Below, in pieces: positions 52,758 to 62,292 of a DNA stretch of 64,000 nt. Both the position numbers and the translations under genes were made by a program. The stretch lies in contig DUEZ01000070.1 of NCBI GenBank assembly GCA_011174825.1, forward strand, positions 19,649 to 83,648, in the 5' to 3' direction. The DNA is from Anaerolineae bacterium (GTDB taxonomy: Bacteria; Chloroflexota; Anaerolineae; Anaerolineales; E44-bin32). Within the stretch, counting starts at the first letter, position 1; each line of letters opens with the position of its first letter. Under the pieces are notes generated by a model, which saw nothing but the letters and a program-made list of their open reading frames with translations, searched no databases and had not been told where the DNA came from.

Positions 52758-53150
52758 CGAGCAGTGTGGTTTTGAGACAGGACTTGATTCTCGAAACGGG
52801 TTGGCTCAGTAGGTCGGTCTTCTTCGTGAGGATGTTTCCCTTTAAGCATCCCTGCAATGGCGGTTATCGATCACGAAGATACTCACATCGATCACCCCTG
52901 TACAATGCCGAATGATAATTCGTACGCATCGTAAGAGGTTATTTTCTCACGAGGAGATCGTGAAAAAAAATGTGTATCATGGTTGATGCTGACTCGATAC
53001 ACAGGTCACGGGTCTACAGCAAAGGCTAGTAAGGAAACAGTATTCTCCAGCTTTGGTGAGCCATGAATCTGAAAATGAGATCAGGCTTGTCCACTCGGGG
53101 ATAGAGGTGAAGGGGGCTGAAATCCCTCACATAACAGAGGCACCTTGGAC
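52758..53150. other. Intergenic, no gene recognised
   Basis: 393 bases between pit and the B12-activation gene. A frame overlapping the end of pit (52409-52915) is in the wrong phase and has no family features. No cobalamin riboswitch could be recognised by eye. Confidence 0.45.
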
Positions 53151-53843
53151 ATGTCGATTCTAAGAAACTGGGAACTGACGATCGATTTAGATGCTGTCCT
53201 ACGCAGTCAGGGGAGCGATCCCGAAGCCATTAGGAAACGAGGCGGTCCCATCGTGGATCTGGCTGAAAAGGCATTGAAAGAAGGAAGGGCCTATATAAAT
53301 CCGGTCGTTGTCTATCGCCGGTTAGCTATCGAATCCCTCCACCACGAGCGGATCCAGCTTGAGGGTGGAGCGATATTGACAGGTTCGTTGATCGTTCAGC
53401 ATCTTGGGGCAGCGAAGCAGGTTGTCGCGGTTCTCTGTACCATAGGCGACCGGCTTGAAGAAAGGGTGTCGGAGGTGATGGGAAAGGATCCAGCGTATGG
53501 GTTGGCGCTGGACGGTCTTGGCTCAGCGGCGGTTGAATCACTGGCAAACGCCGTCTGCCACCATTTCGAAACCCAAGTTGCTGAGGAGGGATATCGGGTT
53601 TCGATCCCCCTCAGTCCAGGGATGATGGGTTGGCCTGTTGAGGTGGGCCAAGAGGAAATTTTTGACATGTTAGGGGATGACAATGCTGGTGTAAGGTTGA
53701 CGTCGAGTAGCATGATGATCCCTCGCAAATCGTTGACGATGGTGTTAGGTTTTGGTCCTGAGGTGGGAAATGATGGTCACCCATGTGATTACTGCAGCAT
53801 GCGGGAGACCTGCCGATATAAGACTGATTATTGTGGGTGGTAA
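53151..53843 (+). CDS. Stand-alone methionine-synthase-type B12 activation domain protein
   Basis: About 230 residues with the pattern of the MetH activation domain: AVLCTIGDRLEERVSEVM, ALDGLGSAAVESLANAVCHH, GYRVSIPLSPGMMGWPVEVG and LTSSSMMIPRKSLTMVLGFG. A C-terminal CDYCSMRETCRYKTDYCGW has four cysteines, possibly an Fe-S or metal site. MetH's domain binds SAM and reductively methylates oxidised cobalamin; free versions occur near corrinoid methyltransferases. The ATG at 53151 has the better spacing from AGAGG. No methionine synthase is present here. Confidence 0.82.
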   Translation: MSILRNWELTIDLDAVLRSQGSDPEAIRKRGGPIVDLAEKALKEGRAYINPVVVYRRLAIESLHHERIQLEGGAILTGSLIVQHLGAAKQVVAVLCTIGDRLEERVSEVMGKDPAYGLALDGLGSAAVESLANAVCHHFETQVAEEGYRVSIPLSPGMMGWPVEVGQEEIFDMLGDDNAGVRLTSSSMMIPRKSLTMVLGFGPEVGNDGHPCDYCSMRETCRYKTDYCGW

Positions 53844-54197
53844 AGCGCCTCGTATGCCGTGGGGGCGGATAATCAAGAAATCGCCCTAACCATCCATCAG
53901 ATTTAAACTGAGAAAATCCGATCCCAGTAGGGGCGGTTCGCGAAGCGCCCCTACAATGTTTGTGGAGTTTACGCCCTGCTCAAAGCTTAGGTCATTGAGG
54001 AGACCTTTTGAACTGTCGATTCTCCTCGCCGCTCTCGACATCTGGTATATTACAGTGCATTTCGCACCATGCTGATTGGGGAGGATGAAAAAGGGACATC
54101 CACAAGGGTCCTTGACCATGGATTTCGGAGCACCTACAATTGATTCACTTCAAGTATCCCATTTGAATCGAAACGAATTTAGCAATGGAGTACGTCC
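53844..54197. other. Intergenic with one palindromic repeat
   Basis: No gene. It contains the palindrome at 53927-53954. The minus-strand frame at 53886-54119 overlaps it and is not supported. Confidence 0.5.
53927..53954. repeat. GTAGGGGCG...CGCCCCTAC palindrome
   Basis: A 28-base inverted repeat with 13 of 14 paired positions (GTAGGGGCGGTTCG against CGAAGCGCCCCTAC). It has the look of the dispersed GC-rich palindromes found in many Chloroflexota genomes. Confidence 0.7.
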
Positions 54198-55862
54198 ATG
54201 ACAGATACCGAGCTTGTGCTCGCTAATGGGCGAATACTTGATGGCTGTGGGAACCCTTGGTTCTGGGGTGACCTTGCCATCTGCAATGGGCGAATTAAGA
54301 CGGTCGCTTCTGCAGGAACACTGAAAGGTGTGAAGGTGATCGACGTGGATGGTCGCTTTGTCACCCCGGGTTTCTTTGACATCCATACCCACTCTGACTT
54401 GTCTATCCTTGTCAATCGTCTTGCGGAGAGTGCGGTCCATCAAGGGATTACTACTCAGGTTATTGGAAATTGCGGCATGTCTCCGGCTCCGGTAAATGAG
54501 CGCTATCTTGATGAGATTCGCCACGATTGGGGACGAATATCCACAGCTCCTGAGGTCACCTGGGAATGGAGATCCTTTGCCCAATATTTAGAAGTGCTCC
54601 AGTCCGGTGGCCTGGCTATCAACCTCGCATCGCTCGTAGGGCACGGTGCGCTACGCATTGCAGTGATGGGATATGAAGAAAGGAACCCCAACTCAGCGGA
54701 AATGCGCCGGATGCAAGGATACCTAAGCAAAGCCATCGAAGCCGGCGCTTTTGGTTTATCGACGGGCTTGGTTTATCCTCCCGGTTGCTTCGCCGATACG
54801 GATGAGATCATCGCCCTATGTGAGGTCGTCGCACAATATGGGGGTTTTTATGCTTCTCATATCCGTGGGGAACGAGAGACGATCCTAGAGGCTGTGGCAG
54901 AAGCGATTCGAATTGGGCGTGAAGCTGGTGTACCGGTCCAGATTTCCCACAATGCACCCAAGTATGGGGCGCCGTATGATGCAACCGCTAACCTGGCTTT
55001 GGTGGAGGAAGCCCGCAGGCAGGGATTGGATGTAACCGTAGACAACGATGTTCACACCGACCTTGGGCCTACGCTCATGGATGCGCTGCCGCAATCCATC
55101 CTAGGGAGAGCAGTCGCTGATATTGTTAGCCTTCTCAAAGATTCTAACTCTCGAAAGTCGATCCGCGACGAGATCCTGCGGGATAGCCACCCCGCATTCG
55201 GCCCTGCAGGGCTCTTAAAGCATGGCCGCTGGGACAGGATTACGATCTACGAAGCCCCTCGAAGCCGAAGTGTCGTTGGTAAAACGATCGAGGCGATTGC
55301 CAGCGATCGGGAAGAGGATCCCTTCGATGTATACTTTGACCTGATCGTCGAGATGGGCGAAAAGGTTTCCGCAATCTTTGATTATATTGACGAAAAGAAC
55401 ATCCGGATCTTGCTCCAGCACCCGGCCGTGATGATCGCTTCTGATGGACAGGTGTTGGCACCTCACGGTTTTCTTAACGATCCACCACCGTATTGCCCAT
55501 GCAGTTATGGCGAGTTCCCCGGTGTTCTGGAACGCTATGTACGCGATGAACCAGTGTTGAGCCTAGAAGAGGCCATACGCAAAATGACCTCCTTCCCTGC
55601 ACAACGCCTGGGTGTGATGGATCGGGGAGTGTTGCGCCCGGGAGCTTGGGCGGATATTGTGATCTTTGACCTTGATCGCATTCATGATAGAGCCACCAAT
55701 CTTTATCCACACACCTACCCGTTTCAAAATTACCCTCATCGTTTCCCAGAAGGGATAGACCATGTTTTCGTGAATGGGATACACGTTATAGAGAACGGAG
55801 AGCATAGCAGTTCATTACCTGGGAAGGTCCTGAAGCATCCGCTGTACCGAACATCAATGTGA
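54198..55862 (+). CDS. D-aminoacylase / N-acyl-D-amino acid deacylase family amidohydrolase
   Basis: 554 residues. Metal motif GFFDIHTHSDLS near residue 60, then TTQVIGNCGMSPAPV with the bridging Cys of D-aminoacylases, AGAFGLSTGLVYPPGCFAD, YASHIRGERETILEAV, VPVQISHNAPKYG and a C-terminal VMIASDGQVL with the catalytic Asp. It removes acyl groups from N-acyl-D-amino acids or opens related cyclic amides. GGAG lies before the ATG. It opens a run of peptide/acyl-amino-acid genes. Confidence 0.9.
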   Translation: MTDTELVLANGRILDGCGNPWFWGDLAICNGRIKTVASAGTLKGVKVIDVDGRFVTPGFFDIHTHSDLSILVNRLAESAVHQGITTQVIGNCGMSPAPVNERYLDEIRHDWGRISTAPEVTWEWRSFAQYLEVLQSGGLAINLASLVGHGALRIAVMGYEERNPNSAEMRRMQGYLSKAIEAGAFGLSTGLVYPPGCFADTDEIIALCEVVAQYGGFYASHIRGERETILEAVAEAIRIGREAGVPVQISHNAPKYGAPYDATANLALVEEARRQGLDVTVDNDVHTDLGPTLMDALPQSILGRAVADIVSLLKDSNSRKSIRDEILRDSHPAFGPAGLLKHGRWDRITIYEAPRSRSVVGKTIEAIASDREEDPFDVYFDLIVEMGEKVSAIFDYIDEKNIRILLQHPAVMIASDGQVLAPHGFLNDPPPYCPCSYGEFPGVLERYVRDEPVLSLEEAIRKMTSFPAQRLGVMDRGVLRPGAWADIVIFDLDRIHDRATNLYPHTYPFQNYPHRFPEGIDHVFVNGIHVIENGEHSSSLPGKVLKHPLYRTSM

Positions 55863-55945
55863 TCGTATGGATATCGAATTGAAACAAGATCCATAAAAGG
55901 AGCCACCAATCTAGAATCAAGTCTTCAGGATGGCAAGGGTCAACT

Positions 55946-57790
55946 ATGAACCACAAGAATGTCGTCGATCTAGAAGAGCTATTACGGGTCCCCTATATTG
56001 AGCCATATGCCGAGTTTGATCTATCGCCTGATGGTAAGCAGGTAGCCTTCTCATGGAATCCAGATGGTCAATGGGAGATTTTTCTGCTGCCACTGGATTT
56101 ATCTGCTCAACCCCAGCAAATCACAAACGGACCTGGAGCTAAGGTAGCCCCTCGTTGGTCTCCTGATGGGAGCCACGTAGCTTATGTCGTGGATTTGGAT
56201 GGCAGTGAGTTGTATGACATCCACACCTACCATGTCGAAGAAGGTGAACATCGCAATCTTACACCAAACTCGCCTGATGCAATTCAACCGGATATTAGTT
56301 GGTCACCCGATGGTTGCTCGATCGCCTTCCTTTCTGACCGCACTGGAAACTTTGAACCCTATATCATTAACATTGAAGGGATTGAAGCTCGTCAGGTGCT
56401 TCGTCTACATCACCCTGGTGTGCAAGTTCGATGGTCACCAAATGGTCGCTGGTTGGCGGTGATCGCAGAGACCTTTGGTCAGGATTTTGGGACGTTCATC
56501 ATTTCTGTGGAGGGCGACGAGGTATTAGAGATCGCACTTCAAGATGTCGTCATTCCTGCTCAAGACGCTCGCTGGTCACCTGATAGTTGTTGGCTTGCCT
56601 TCACTTCTGATTTACATGGATTCTTCAACATCGGTTTGTATGAGGTGACGACTCGGACGATTACCTGGGTTACACAGGGCAAGGCGGACAAAATATTCCC
56701 CGCCTGGTCGCCTGACGGTCGGTCTCTTACATACCTAATTTCAAAAGGACCTGCTACCTCCTTGGCTGTGTTGGATCTTGAAACTGGGGCAGAAAGAACC
56801 TATCAAGTGGATGAGGGAACGCATTACTGCCCTCGCTTCACGCCGGACGGGAATCATATCGTCTTTATCTTTGACAATCCTTGCTCCCCATCCGATTTAT
56901 GGTTGCTTTCTCGGCTTGATGACAGCTACTGTCAACTGACTCATTCATTACCCCTCGCACTTCAAGCTTCAGACTTTGTGATGCCCAAGGAGGTTTGGTA
57001 TCCAAGTTTTGATGGACAAATGGTCCCTGCCTTGCTTTATTTACAGTCGCAAGCAGATGTCTCTGCTCGGTGTTCTTCGAAGCCACTGCCTCCGGCGGTT
57101 ATCTCAGTGCACGGAGGCCCAAACTGGTTGGCCCAGCTGACCTGGAATCCGCTGGCGCAACACATGGTCAGTCGCGGCTGGGTCATACTTGCGCCCAACT
57201 ATCGTGGATCTACAGGCTACGGTCGCGAATGGCAGCTGGCGAATCGATACGATCTAGGAGGAGGGGATACGCGCGACGTTGTAGCTGGGGCGGAGTATTT
57301 GTTAAGCGAGGGCATCGTCGATCCTAATCGGATTGCAATTACCGGAAGAAGTTATGGCGGTTATCTGACCATGACCAGCTTGACCCAGTACCCGGAGCAA
57401 TTTGTAGCCGGTTCCGCTGTGGTGCCCTTCCTCAATTGGTTCACTTCCCATGTGAACTCGCGCGAGGACATGCAGCATTGGGATATTGAGAATCTCGGTG
57501 ACCCGGGCGAGAATTACAATTTGTGGCGTGAGCGGTCGCCGTTTTTTTTCTTGGACCGCATCCGCGTACCGATTCAATTGATATCTGGTGCCAATGATCC
57601 TCGCTGTCCGGCGAGTGAGTCAACCCAGGCCTATGATGTATTGATCGCACAAGACAAGGAATGCGACCTAATTATCTACTCTGATGAAGGTCATAGTTTT
57701 TTAAAGACCGAAACACAGGTAGATGCTAAACGACGCCGGATTGCCTTCTTGGCAAGAGTGTTTGGTGAAGAAAGCAATGATATCAGCTGA
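55946..57790 (+). CDS. S9-family prolyl oligopeptidase/acylaminoacyl peptidase
   Basis: 614 residues. An N-terminal seven-bladed propeller has repeated WSPDG-type PD40 motifs (RWSPDGSHVAYV, SWSPDGCSIAFL, RWSPNGRWLAVI and more). The C-terminal alpha/beta hydrolase has the Ser nucleophile in ITGRSYGGYLTM, Asp in SGANDPRCP and His in SDEGHSFLK. No signal peptide, so it acts in the cytosol on short or N-acylated peptides, such as those brought in by the Opp/Dpp system nearby. Confidence 0.92.
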   Translation: MNHKNVVDLEELLRVPYIEPYAEFDLSPDGKQVAFSWNPDGQWEIFLLPLDLSAQPQQITNGPGAKVAPRWSPDGSHVAYVVDLDGSELYDIHTYHVEEGEHRNLTPNSPDAIQPDISWSPDGCSIAFLSDRTGNFEPYIINIEGIEARQVLRLHHPGVQVRWSPNGRWLAVIAETFGQDFGTFIISVEGDEVLEIALQDVVIPAQDARWSPDSCWLAFTSDLHGFFNIGLYEVTTRTITWVTQGKADKIFPAWSPDGRSLTYLISKGPATSLAVLDLETGAERTYQVDEGTHYCPRFTPDGNHIVFIFDNPCSPSDLWLLSRLDDSYCQLTHSLPLALQASDFVMPKEVWYPSFDGQMVPALLYLQSQADVSARCSSKPLPPAVISVHGGPNWLAQLTWNPLAQHMVSRGWVILAPNYRGSTGYGREWQLANRYDLGGGDTRDVVAGAEYLLSEGIVDPNRIAITGRSYGGYLTMTSLTQYPEQFVAGSAVVPFLNWFTSHVNSREDMQHWDIENLGDPGENYNLWRERSPFFFLDRIRVPIQLISGANDPRCPASESTQAYDVLIAQDKECDLIIYSDEGHSFLKTETQVDAKRRRIAFLARVFGEESNDIS

Positions 57791-58050
57791 TTTCATGGTA
57801 GTTAGCGATTACTCAGGCAGGTAGCTTAAGAAAATAAAATAAGCAGCTTACTCACCAGTACGAGCTTTATTACCTGAAGATGAAAGAGGTGATACTGACA
57901 AAGGTTTTACCTTTAGAATGAGTGTAATGGTTTCCGCCAAGTTCGAGAATAGGGGCTCAATCGATATTCATCATCATACCTATGATGTACCTGAGGTTTA
58001 TATGAACACGGTGTTCCTCGAACGTAAGATTACCCTTATGGGGGAATGAT

Positions 58051-59466
58051 ATGATCCGGTTTGAGGTTCTCACAGACGACGAAGTGGATGAAATCCATCA
58101 AGCCTCGCTCCAAATTCTGAGCGAGGTCGGCATTTTGCTGACGGAACCAGAGGGAGTGGAAATACTTATCGGAGCGGGAGCCACAACCCAAGGTGACCGA
58201 CTGTATCTGCCACCGGACTTGGTTGAACGGGAGATAATCAAATGCCCGCGCACAGTAACCATCTATGGTAGAGATAAGAAAGCAGTCGTGTTGGGCGATG
58301 GGACGCTCCACTGGCACAATCTTGGAGGAGCGCGCGATGTTTATGAACCAAATTCAGGGCAGAAACGCCCCGCAATGATCCAAGATGTATGCGATAGCGC
58401 TAAGGTCCTCGATGCATTAGAGAATGCAACCACCATAACACCGTTCTTTACACCACAAGACGTACCCGGCCCATTGATGACACTGGCGATGTATCTTCAC
58501 ACGCTGCCTCATACCACCAAGCCTGTCCACGGACCTGGTGTGCAGACGGCAGCAGAAGTGAGATACGTGGTGAGGATGGCCGCGGTCATCGGCTCGCCAT
58601 CAGAGGTATTATCTTTAGGAATTTCCCCTCTCAGTCCATTGACTTTCCCAGACGATGTGGTTGGGGCCATGATCGAGACAGCGCGCAGTGGAGTGCCGTT
58701 AGGCCCCCTGCCTTGTCCGACCGCTGGAGCCACATCACCGATGTCATTGGCGGGTTCTTTAGCACAGCAAAATGCGGAGGTCCTGGCCTCGGTTGTGCTG
58801 GCTCAGTTAGTACATCCCGGATTGCCAATCATCTATTGCGGGCGCTTGGCGATGATGGAACCACGCACCGGTTTCTCGGTCTGGGGTGGGGTGGAGCTGG
58901 GCTTAGCATCGGCTGCGACGGTTCAGATTGGGCACCATTATCACCTGCCGGTGAACGTTTATGGTTTTTCCACCAATGCACACACGTTGAACATCCAGAA
59001 TGGCTATGAACGAGCTCTTAATGCTGTGATTCCAGCGCTGGCAGGGGCGGATGAACTTTCTGGCATCGGTGAGATGGAAGCTGGCGTGATGGGATCCTAT
59101 GCCCAAATGGTTTGTGATAATGAGATTGCGGCTGGTATCCACCGTCTACGACAGGGAATCAGTGTCAACGAGGATGCCCTAGCGGTGGAGGTCATCAAAA
59201 CAGTGATGGAGGGTCCACGCAACTTTCTGGAGCAAAAGCACACTGTAGACTACTTAAGGGGAGGGGAAATCTGCATCACCCATCTGGCGGACCGCCGGTC
59301 GTGGGGGGAGTGGGATACAACCGGCCGAGAAGAAATGATGGAACGCGCCCAAGCAAAATCCCTCCAACTTATCGCTGAGCATGAGGTCCCTCCACTGACA
59401 GAAGATCAGGAGTTAGAATTAAAGTCGATTGTGCAAGAAGCTGAACACGAGTTGATCGAGGACTAA
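58051..59466 (+). CDS. MttB-family (trimethylamine methyltransferase-like) protein
   Basis: 471 residues. Family landmarks are the N-terminal DDEVDEIHQASLQILSEVGI, then LHWHNLGGARDVYEPNSGQK, VHGPGVQTAAEVRYVVRMAA and NGYERALNAVIPALAGADEL. There is no in-frame amber codon, so it is a non-pyrrolysine member. Characterised non-Pyl MttB proteins demethylate quaternary amines such as glycine betaine, carnitine or proline betaine onto a corrinoid protein. No corrinoid protein or methyltransferase II is in the window. GGGGGAA precedes the ATG. Confidence 0.9.
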   Translation: MIRFEVLTDDEVDEIHQASLQILSEVGILLTEPEGVEILIGAGATTQGDRLYLPPDLVEREIIKCPRTVTIYGRDKKAVVLGDGTLHWHNLGGARDVYEPNSGQKRPAMIQDVCDSAKVLDALENATTITPFFTPQDVPGPLMTLAMYLHTLPHTTKPVHGPGVQTAAEVRYVVRMAAVIGSPSEVLSLGISPLSPLTFPDDVVGAMIETARSGVPLGPLPCPTAGATSPMSLAGSLAQQNAEVLASVVLAQLVHPGLPIIYCGRLAMMEPRTGFSVWGGVELGLASAATVQIGHHYHLPVNVYGFSTNAHTLNIQNGYERALNAVIPALAGADELSGIGEMEAGVMGSYAQMVCDNEIAAGIHRLRQGISVNEDALAVEVIKTVMEGPRNFLEQKHTVDYLRGGEICITHLADRRSWGEWDTTGREEMMERAQAKSLQLIAEHEVPPLTEDQELELKSIVQEAEHELIED

Positions 59467-59650
59467 TCGATGATATCCCATCGGCAACTGGTCAATTCCG
59501 TGGAGGTTAACACTTTTTTTGACCATGGAGTTAGGTTTATTCGAATATTAGTTCGAAACAATTTGCTCTACCTGAGTCTGAAATAAATACTCGGCAAGAT
59601 TTTCCTTGTACGTTGCCGTTACTTCGCCATCCAAGAGAGAGGAGAAAGAT

Positions 59651-60730
59651 ATGGCACAAGATCCTATTCCTGTGATCCAGGTCAAAGGCACCTACCGTCA
59701 GGTAGGGCAGCAAATCGGTGAAGCGATGAGACCTCAAGCGCAACGAGTGCTGAAAGAAATGCACGAAAGTGTACCGCCTTTTGCTACCTGGGAGGAGATG
59801 TTGGAAAAGGGAAAGCTTTTTCTTGCACATGGCCGCATGGTGTACCCTCATTTCATTGAGGAGTTGGAGGGAATAGCTGAAGGAGCGAATTTACCTTTTG
59901 AGGAGGTATTTTTATCTCAATGCGAAGGACTGTGGGAAAGTGCAACCTGGAATATTGGGGGAGGAGGCTGCACAGATTTTGCAGCACGTGGGCAGGCGAC
60001 CGTTCATGGCCACACGATGTTGGCTCATACCAACGATCTTCGACCTGTGATGGAAAGGGACCTGGTCATTCTTAAGGTACAGGCTGAGCAAGACCCTGAA
60101 TTCATGGGGGTATCGATTGCGGGATTGGGCTTCAGCGCTGGTTTCAACGCGGCCGGCATCGGTTTGACGGGCAACGATGTCTCGAGTAACGATATCCGCG
60201 TCGGTGTGCCGCGCCTTTTGATCGTCCGCGAGATCCTGGCTGCAAGGCGTTTAGGGGAAGCGATGAACGCCTGTTTGGTTCATCAACGTGCATCGAACTA
60301 CAACAACATCATTGCTGATGCAAATGGTGAGATCTACAGCATGGAGGGGTCAGCTACCGATTGTGAGCCCATCTATATCGAAAAAGACATCATGGCCCAC
60401 GCGAACCATTACATAAGCCCACCTATGCGACGCTATGAGGCGGATCGCAATAGGATTGGTGGATCTGTTATCCGTCATCATCGAGCCATGAGGTTGCTGC
60501 GTGAGAATTTCGGCAAGTTATCCCCCGAACTGTTCATGGAATTGATGGCCGATCATGCCAACTATCCAGAATCGATCTGCAAACATGCCGGTCGCACAAT
60601 AACCGTGTTCAGCGTCATCCTCAATCTCAATGAATTGCGCGCCTGGATTGGGCGCGGACGTCCCTGCCAAACCACGTATGTTGAACATTCTTTGGATGCA
60701 TGGGACCCTCCAGCGGATTGGAAGGTCTGA
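59651..60730 (+). CDS. C45-type Ntn-hydrolase (acyl-CoA:6-aminopenicillanate acyltransferase-like)
   Basis: 359 residues from the ATG after AGAGGAGAAAG. The pattern is that of peptidase family C45: an N-terminal helical part VKGTYRQVGQQIGEAMRP, then ELEGIAEGANLPFEEVFLSQ. The Gly-Cys cleavage site GGGGCTDF places nucleophile C107 after processing, followed by HGHTMLAHTNDL. The family hydrolyses or transfers acyl groups on amino compounds. It fits with the neighbouring acylases as a deacylating enzyme. Confidence 0.85.
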   Translation: MAQDPIPVIQVKGTYRQVGQQIGEAMRPQAQRVLKEMHESVPPFATWEEMLEKGKLFLAHGRMVYPHFIEELEGIAEGANLPFEEVFLSQCEGLWESATWNIGGGGCTDFAARGQATVHGHTMLAHTNDLRPVMERDLVILKVQAEQDPEFMGVSIAGLGFSAGFNAAGIGLTGNDVSSNDIRVGVPRLLIVREILAARRLGEAMNACLVHQRASNYNNIIADANGEIYSMEGSATDCEPIYIEKDIMAHANHYISPPMRRYEADRNRIGGSVIRHHRAMRLLRENFGKLSPELFMELMADHANYPESICKHAGRTITVFSVILNLNELRAWIGRGRPCQTTYVEHSLDAWDPPADWKV

Positions 60731-60796
60731 GGTCATCGTGTTTGACATGGCAGCCAATTACGCTTGACGAAGCTCGTCAGCAGAATGGAGCCCAAC

Positions 60797-61987
60797 ATGC
60801 TTGATCGCACTCGCGAAATGGAAAAACAACTGATCGAATGGCGTAGAGATTTTCACATGCACCCCGAATTGGGGTTCCAAGAAGAGCGTACCGCGGCAAA
60901 GGTCGCTGCTATCTTGGAGGACCTTGGGTACCGAGTTCGCACAGGGGTGGGACGCACGGGTGTTGTAGCGGAACTGGGAGAAGGTCAACCTGTGATCGGA
61001 ATACGGGCTGACATGGATGCCCTACCCATTCAGGAAGCCAATGATGTGCCCTATGCGTCGCAAGTCCCTGGAGTGATGCACGCGTGTGGTCACGATGCCC
61101 ATACTGCGATCGCTTTGGGAGTGGCGACCCTGCTGGCGCAAGAGACTTTCCCTGGAACAGTTCGTTTCCTTTTTCAACCAGCCGAAGAAACAGGGGATGA
61201 GGAGGGGATCAGCGGCGCACCTCGCATGGTTGAGGATGGCGCGCTGGAGAAGGTGGACGCGGTCATTGCCCTACATGTGGATACCACTACTCCTACTGGC
61301 GACATAAAAGTGGAAGCTGGTCCTGCATCCGCTGGTGTAGACACTTTCTACGCTAAGATCATCGGCAGTGGCGGCCACGGTGCGTACCCACATAGGGTTG
61401 TGGATCCCATCCATATCTCAGGTCATGTGATTCTCGCTCTGCATGGCATCGTCTCGAGAAAACTCCACCCTCGCGATCCGGCTGTGGTGAGCATCGGTTC
61501 CATCCATGGCGGGGAAGCTGACAACGTGATTCCAGATCATGTTGATCTATGCGGCACCATCCGGTTCACGCAACCAGAAGTGCAAGAACAAATCCACGCT
61601 GAGATTAAGCGGGCGCTTGAGTTAGCACGATCTTTAGGGGGAGATTATGAGCTGAGAATAGAAATTGGCTATCCGCCAATGAATAACGATGCAAAGATTG
61701 TGAACCTGATACGCAACGTTGCGGTAGATCTTCTTGGTGCCAATCATATTCAGGAAGCGAAATTAGAGATGGGGGCCGAGGACTTTGGCTTCTTCTCATC
61801 CTCTGTTCCTGGCGCGATGTTTGCCTTGGGGTGCCAGATCGAGGGGGACGAACGCAAAGCGCATAGTGTGCACTTCGATATTGACGAGCGCTGCCTCCCG
61901 ATTGGGGTTGCAATTCTGGCTGAGAGTGCTCTTCGTCTTCTTGGAGGAGGGATCCATTCGAGTGACATCCCTCCTGCCAAGGCTTAG
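60797..61987 (+). CDS. M20-family amidohydrolase (N-acyl amino acid/hippurate hydrolase-like)
   Basis: About 396 residues. The dizinc (or Mn/Ni) ligands lie in VMHACGHDAHTA and the catalytic pair in FQPAEETGDEEG. The dimerisation domain is in between, with GGHGAYPHRVVDPIH, and a late MGAEDFGFFSS plus HSVHFDIDE. These cleave N-acyl-L-amino acids, hippurate or indole conjugates. GGAG six bases before the ATG at 60797 decides the start over ATG 60785 and TTG 60764. Confidence 0.92.
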   Translation: MLDRTREMEKQLIEWRRDFHMHPELGFQEERTAAKVAAILEDLGYRVRTGVGRTGVVAELGEGQPVIGIRADMDALPIQEANDVPYASQVPGVMHACGHDAHTAIALGVATLLAQETFPGTVRFLFQPAEETGDEEGISGAPRMVEDGALEKVDAVIALHVDTTTPTGDIKVEAGPASAGVDTFYAKIIGSGGHGAYPHRVVDPIHISGHVILALHGIVSRKLHPRDPAVVSIGSIHGGEADNVIPDHVDLCGTIRFTQPEVQEQIHAEIKRALELARSLGGDYELRIEIGYPPMNNDAKIVNLIRNVAVDLLGANHIQEAKLEMGAEDFGFFSSSVPGAMFALGCQIEGDERKAHSVHFDIDERCLPIGVAILAESALRLLGGGIHSSDIPPAKA

Positions 61988-62051
61988 CTCATGCGCTGAA
62001 CCGCACGCAGAATCCGTCTCGGTCATCAATCACGTAGAAGCGTGAAATGAG

Positions 62052-62083
62052 AAAAGGGTGGGATCGATCGTCCCACCCGTTTT
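62052..62083. terminator. Bidirectional terminator
   Basis: AAAA-GGGTGGGA-7 nt-TCCCACCC-G-TTTT: an 8-bp stem with A-run before and T-run after, suitable for both converging genes. Confidence 0.8.
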
Positions 62084-62118
62084 CCTATCTGTTCTGTGGG
62101 CGGTTTTCTCCCTCAATC

Positions 62119-62286
62119 TGTCATTGCGAGGAGACGATAGGCGACGAAGCAAACTCCTGGTCGATCAGGGGATTTCGGGCTTTCAAGAGTCGCGTCGTAT
62201 GCAAGAGAGGAGATTGCTTCGCCTCTGCGGGGCTCGCAATGACATGCCGAAGGGGAGATTGCTTCGCCCTTGTGGGATTCACAATG
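62119..62286. repeat. TCATTGCGAG-type dispersed repeat with a partial second copy
   Basis: TGTCATTGCGAG (62119-62130) and CTCGCAATGACA (62233-62244) are perfect inverted ends. Inside and after them, GAGATTGCTTCGCC occurs twice (about 62211 and 62251), each followed by a G-rich stretch and (C)TCGCAATG or TCACAATG. This indicates a tandem, partly decayed second copy. The wording matches a widely seen intergenic repeat of Chloroflexota and other environmental genomes. Confidence 0.75.
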
Positions 62287-62292
62287 TTTCGA

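Larger units (their letters stand above)
61988..62292. other. Convergent intergenic region with terminator and repeats
   Basis: The stretch between the M20 gene and the converging Opp/Dpp ATPase. It contains a terminator hairpin (62052-62083) and a repeat bounded by TGTCATTGCGAG/CTCGCAATGACA. Short frames here are repeat translations. Confidence 0.6.

Noticed and set aside
52970..53150. Possible cobalamin riboswitch before the B12-activation gene
   Set aside because: I looked for the B12-box-like conserved core and did not find it; a covariance-model search would settle it.
54198..59466. Pyrrolysine (amber) usage in the MttB-family gene
   Set aside because: The frame is continuous over 471 codons without an internal TAG, so it is a non-pyrrolysine member.
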